Positions 62,201 to 64,000 of a stretch of 64,000 nt of DNA are shown piece after piece (position 1 is the first letter of the stretch; every line of letters starts with the position of its first letter). Source of the DNA: Paenibacillus_E sp964253085 (GTDB lineage Bacteria; Bacillota; Bacilli; Paenibacillales; NBRC-103111); contig NZ_CAXUQH020000001.1 of assembly GCF_964253085.1 (NCBI RefSeq), positions 6,820,001 through 6,884,000 on the forward strand. Direction: 5' to 3'. The notes under the pieces were generated by a model. The model was given only the letters and a program-made list of their open reading frames with translations. It did not search any database and was not told where the DNA came from. Position numbers and translations under genes: made by a program.

Positions 62201-63228
62201 AGCAGCACCATTTGGCCCAGCCCATCTGTCGCATTGTACACTTTCTTCGTCTCATCCAACGTCTTCGTAAATGGATTCGTTGCCTGACTCGCGAAGTTCA
62301 TCGGAATACGCTGAACAACGAGATCTGGCACCTTGTCAGCACCCACGGGATTGTTCATGATACTGCGATAAGCAATGGCGCCATCCTGCCAATCGACAGT
62401 GCTATCGGCGTTGGCGTCACCAGTAATAACCACCTTCGCGCTCGGAAGAGGATCTGTCGCTGTCATTCCGCTGGCTCGATAGATCCAAGCTCCGCTCCAT
62501 AGCCCTGTTCGTGAGTAGCCTGTTTTGGCAACGGTCTGCTCCTTCACGCGTCCATTGTTATCCGAGCTCTCGTAGACCGAATTCGTCCATAAGCCCCCGG
62601 CAAGCTGGTTCGTATTCACGAAGCCATACATGTAGTCGACCGAAGCAGCATCCGCTGTTGGTGTGCCAGTAACGGACTTGATGGTGTCACCAGTTCCCGT
62701 GACGGCGGTATACATTTTATTCCCGGCGAACGCAGCACCAGCTTGCGTGCTCCTGACTGAAAGTAAATTGTGATTGCGAATGTCAATCGTATTTACTTTC
62801 GTGGCGCCATTTTCCGCAATATTCGTGATGTCAAAAAGCAAAGTATTATTTACAACTTTCATCTGGACCGAAACCACAATGTTGATCGAGGATAATGTAA
62901 GCGTATACAATACAGTGTCTGATCCAGTTGTTTAAAATGAAACCGTGGGGGTGTACGCCGTACCATTGATATACACCTGATTCAGCGTATCCTCTGAACC
63001 GTACATAACGGCGCCATTCGCTAACCAAGTGTACTGGTTCACTTTCGGAAATGCGGTGTCCACATTCACTTGAAGCACGGAGCTGGCAATGGTTTGCGTT
63101 GCTGCATAAGCTTTGCTAACCATCACGTTGGATAAAGGTTCGCTTGCGATTGATCCAACCTGTAATGCGACTAACGCCGAGAATGCAAAACCTAATTTCC
63201 ACCTCAAACTTCCCCTTTGAATCATCAA
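59242..63228 (-). pseudogene. Endo-alpha-N-acetylgalactosaminidase (GH101), interrupted by an in-frame stop
   Basis: One reading frame of 1329 codons is broken by TAA at 62932-62934. The 5' part (98 codons) encodes a long signal peptide ending near AYAAT and the start of the first beta domain. The frame then continues, with VLYTLTLSSINIVV directly after the stop, through the GH101 catalytic domain: GYIYIDVWQSNGWDSRQ (likely nucleophile Asp) and PLATEFPSD (likely acid/base Glu). After it come galactose-binding modules, an F5/8-type (CBM32-like) domain and a C-terminal LamG-like domain. The enzyme would release O-linked Gal-GalNAc from mucin-type glycoproteins. AAA to TAA is a single change. 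A TTG at 62910 could start the rest but gives no signal peptide. Confidence 0.87.
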
Positions 63229-63336
63229 TTCATCCTCCCTTTTAATGACTAATCGACTTCCCCCCTACTATATCACCGAAATTACGGCTATACGCTTGAT
63301 ACATTTTGTTCTTACATGATGTTTTTTGGCGATAGC

Positions 63337-64000
63337 TCATTCTTTCTTCAAGCTCTCTCGATACGCCTTCGGGCTATACCCTGTCATCTTTTTGAAAATA
63401 CGACTGAAATGCTCCGGGTTTAGGTATCCAATTCGCTCCGAAATATCCGAAATTCGGTTCCCTGATTCGAGCAGCTGCTTCGCCTCGTCAATACGCAGCT
63501 TCGTCAAATAGTGAATGAAATTGCAGCCGACTTCTTTGACGAACTGCTTGCTCAAATAACTCTCACTCACACCAACCATCTCACTAATCAGTGACTGGTT
63601 AACCTCCTCACGATAGTGCATATCGAGGAATTTCTTCGCGCTGGCAATCGGTGCGCTCATACGTGCTGCGTTCATTTCAGTGTGTCCATGAATGACGGTA
63701 TGCGTTCGATGACATAGCTCTCGGATGTAGCTGAGTGTTTCCTCTAACGTTTCTAACTGCTTGATCGCCTCGAAAGGGTTGCGTGAAGTCGGCTGGACTT
63801 CCTCAATCCGAATATCCTTGGCATAGAGAATAGCCCCAAGCTCCCATAGCACGTCTCCAAAAAAGCTCCGCAGCTTATCCGGATGCTCCTGCTTGGCACC
63901 TGCTAATCGCTTATCTAGCTCTTCATATACACGTACCCATTGAGTGCTGTCCACCTGCCTCAATGCTTGCGGCAAAGCTAGCTTCCATGCCCTCAAATCC
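63337..64000 (-). CDS. AraC-type regulator, C-terminal part (YesN-like), cut by the window edge
   Basis: The frame stays open to the window end. The last 100 residues form an AraC HTH pair: SLISEMVGVSESYLSKQFVKE and ISDISERIGYLNPEHFSRIFKKMTGYSPKAYR. The preceding 120 residues are helical, as in the linker of YesN-type response regulators, whose receiver domain would lie outside the window. It is encoded upstream of, and on the same strand as, the GH101 gene and is its probable regulator. Confidence 0.87.
   Translation of the reverse strand, partial: DLRAWKLALPQALRQVDSTQWVRVYEELDKRLAGAKQEHPDKLRSFFGDVLWELGAILYAKDIRIEEVQPTSRNPFEAIKQLETLEETLSYIRELCHRTHTVIHGHTEMNAARMSAPIASAKKFLDMHYREEVNQSLISEMVGVSESYLSKQFVKEVGCNFIHYLTKLRIDEAKQLLESGNRISDISERIGYLNPEHFSRIFKKMTGYSPKAYRESLKKE

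Noticed and set aside
62400..62480. Dockerin-like motif (GDANADSTVDWQDGA) in the GH101 protein
   Set aside because: The same stretch occurs in the catalytic domain of GH101 enzymes. There is only one copy and no cohesin partner.
62846..63028. A 60-codon minus-strand frame across the GH101 stop codon, suggesting a frameshift
   Set aside because: The two GH101 parts are in the same frame. The lesion is a stop codon, not a frameshift.

Overview
The window looks like a chromosomal segment of a Paenibacillus-type, spore-forming Firmicute. The reasons are AGGAGG ribosome sites throughout, a moderate GC content, an eps-type exopolysaccharide (EPS) locus, a paeninodin-like lasso-peptide operon, KimA transporters, a candidate sigma-K promoter and a split KdpD. 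The genus is inferred from gene content. Nearly all genes are on the minus strand. No tRNA, rRNA, CRISPR array or insertion sequence was recognised.

Region 1 (1-18.7 kb) is an EPS locus in two minus-strand operons. The left operon (ends at 6.2 kb) has an EpsC-type dehydratase, a UTP-glucose-1-phosphate uridylyltransferase and four glycosyltransferases. Its long leader holds a probable EAR (epsC) RNA. The right operon (9.3-18.5 kb) has four glycosyltransferases, a pyruvyl transferase, a Wzx-like flippase and two acyltransferases. A stand-alone beta-helix protein, probably an EPS depolymerase, lies between them.

Region 2 (18.7-34.8 kb) holds two parallel peptide systems. The first is a complete lasso operon in the order cyclase, precursor (43 aa), HprK-like kinase, RRE protein, B2 protease, ABC exporter, nucleotidyltransferase. 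The second repeats the plan: a 67-aa candidate precursor, HprK-like kinase, RRE protein, ABC exporter and nucleotidyltransferase. It has no cyclase, and a SipW-like S26 peptidase replaces B2. The second system appears to share an operon with a Wzz/YveK protein, a CpsD-type tyrosine kinase, a lipoprotein adaptor and a 571-aa secreted protein.

Two operator families organise regions 1 and 2. GTTCTTTATAAAGAAC palindromes, close to the SinR site of Bacillus, lie before the left EPS operon, the right EPS operon and the lasso operon. In the two EPS promoters the palindrome fills the 17-bp spacer between TTGACA and the -10. A different repeat, GATAC-N5-GTATC, fills the same spacer before the YveK/kinase/second-peptide operon. 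EPS and peptide production therefore look co-regulated.

Region 3 (35-37.9 kb) has an HD-GYP plus LuxR-type regulator pair and, on the plus strand, a collagen-like protein with a sigma-K-like promoter. Region 4 (37.9-51.6 kb) is a potassium locus: kdpFABC with a duplicated, split KdpD and KdpE, preceded by a c-di-AMP riboswitch and two tandem KimA transporters. Region 5 (51.7-64 kb) has adenine deaminase, a seven-gene envelope-glycan operon, a large GH101 endo-alpha-N-acetylgalactosaminidase broken by one in-frame stop, and the C-terminal part of an AraC-type regulator.
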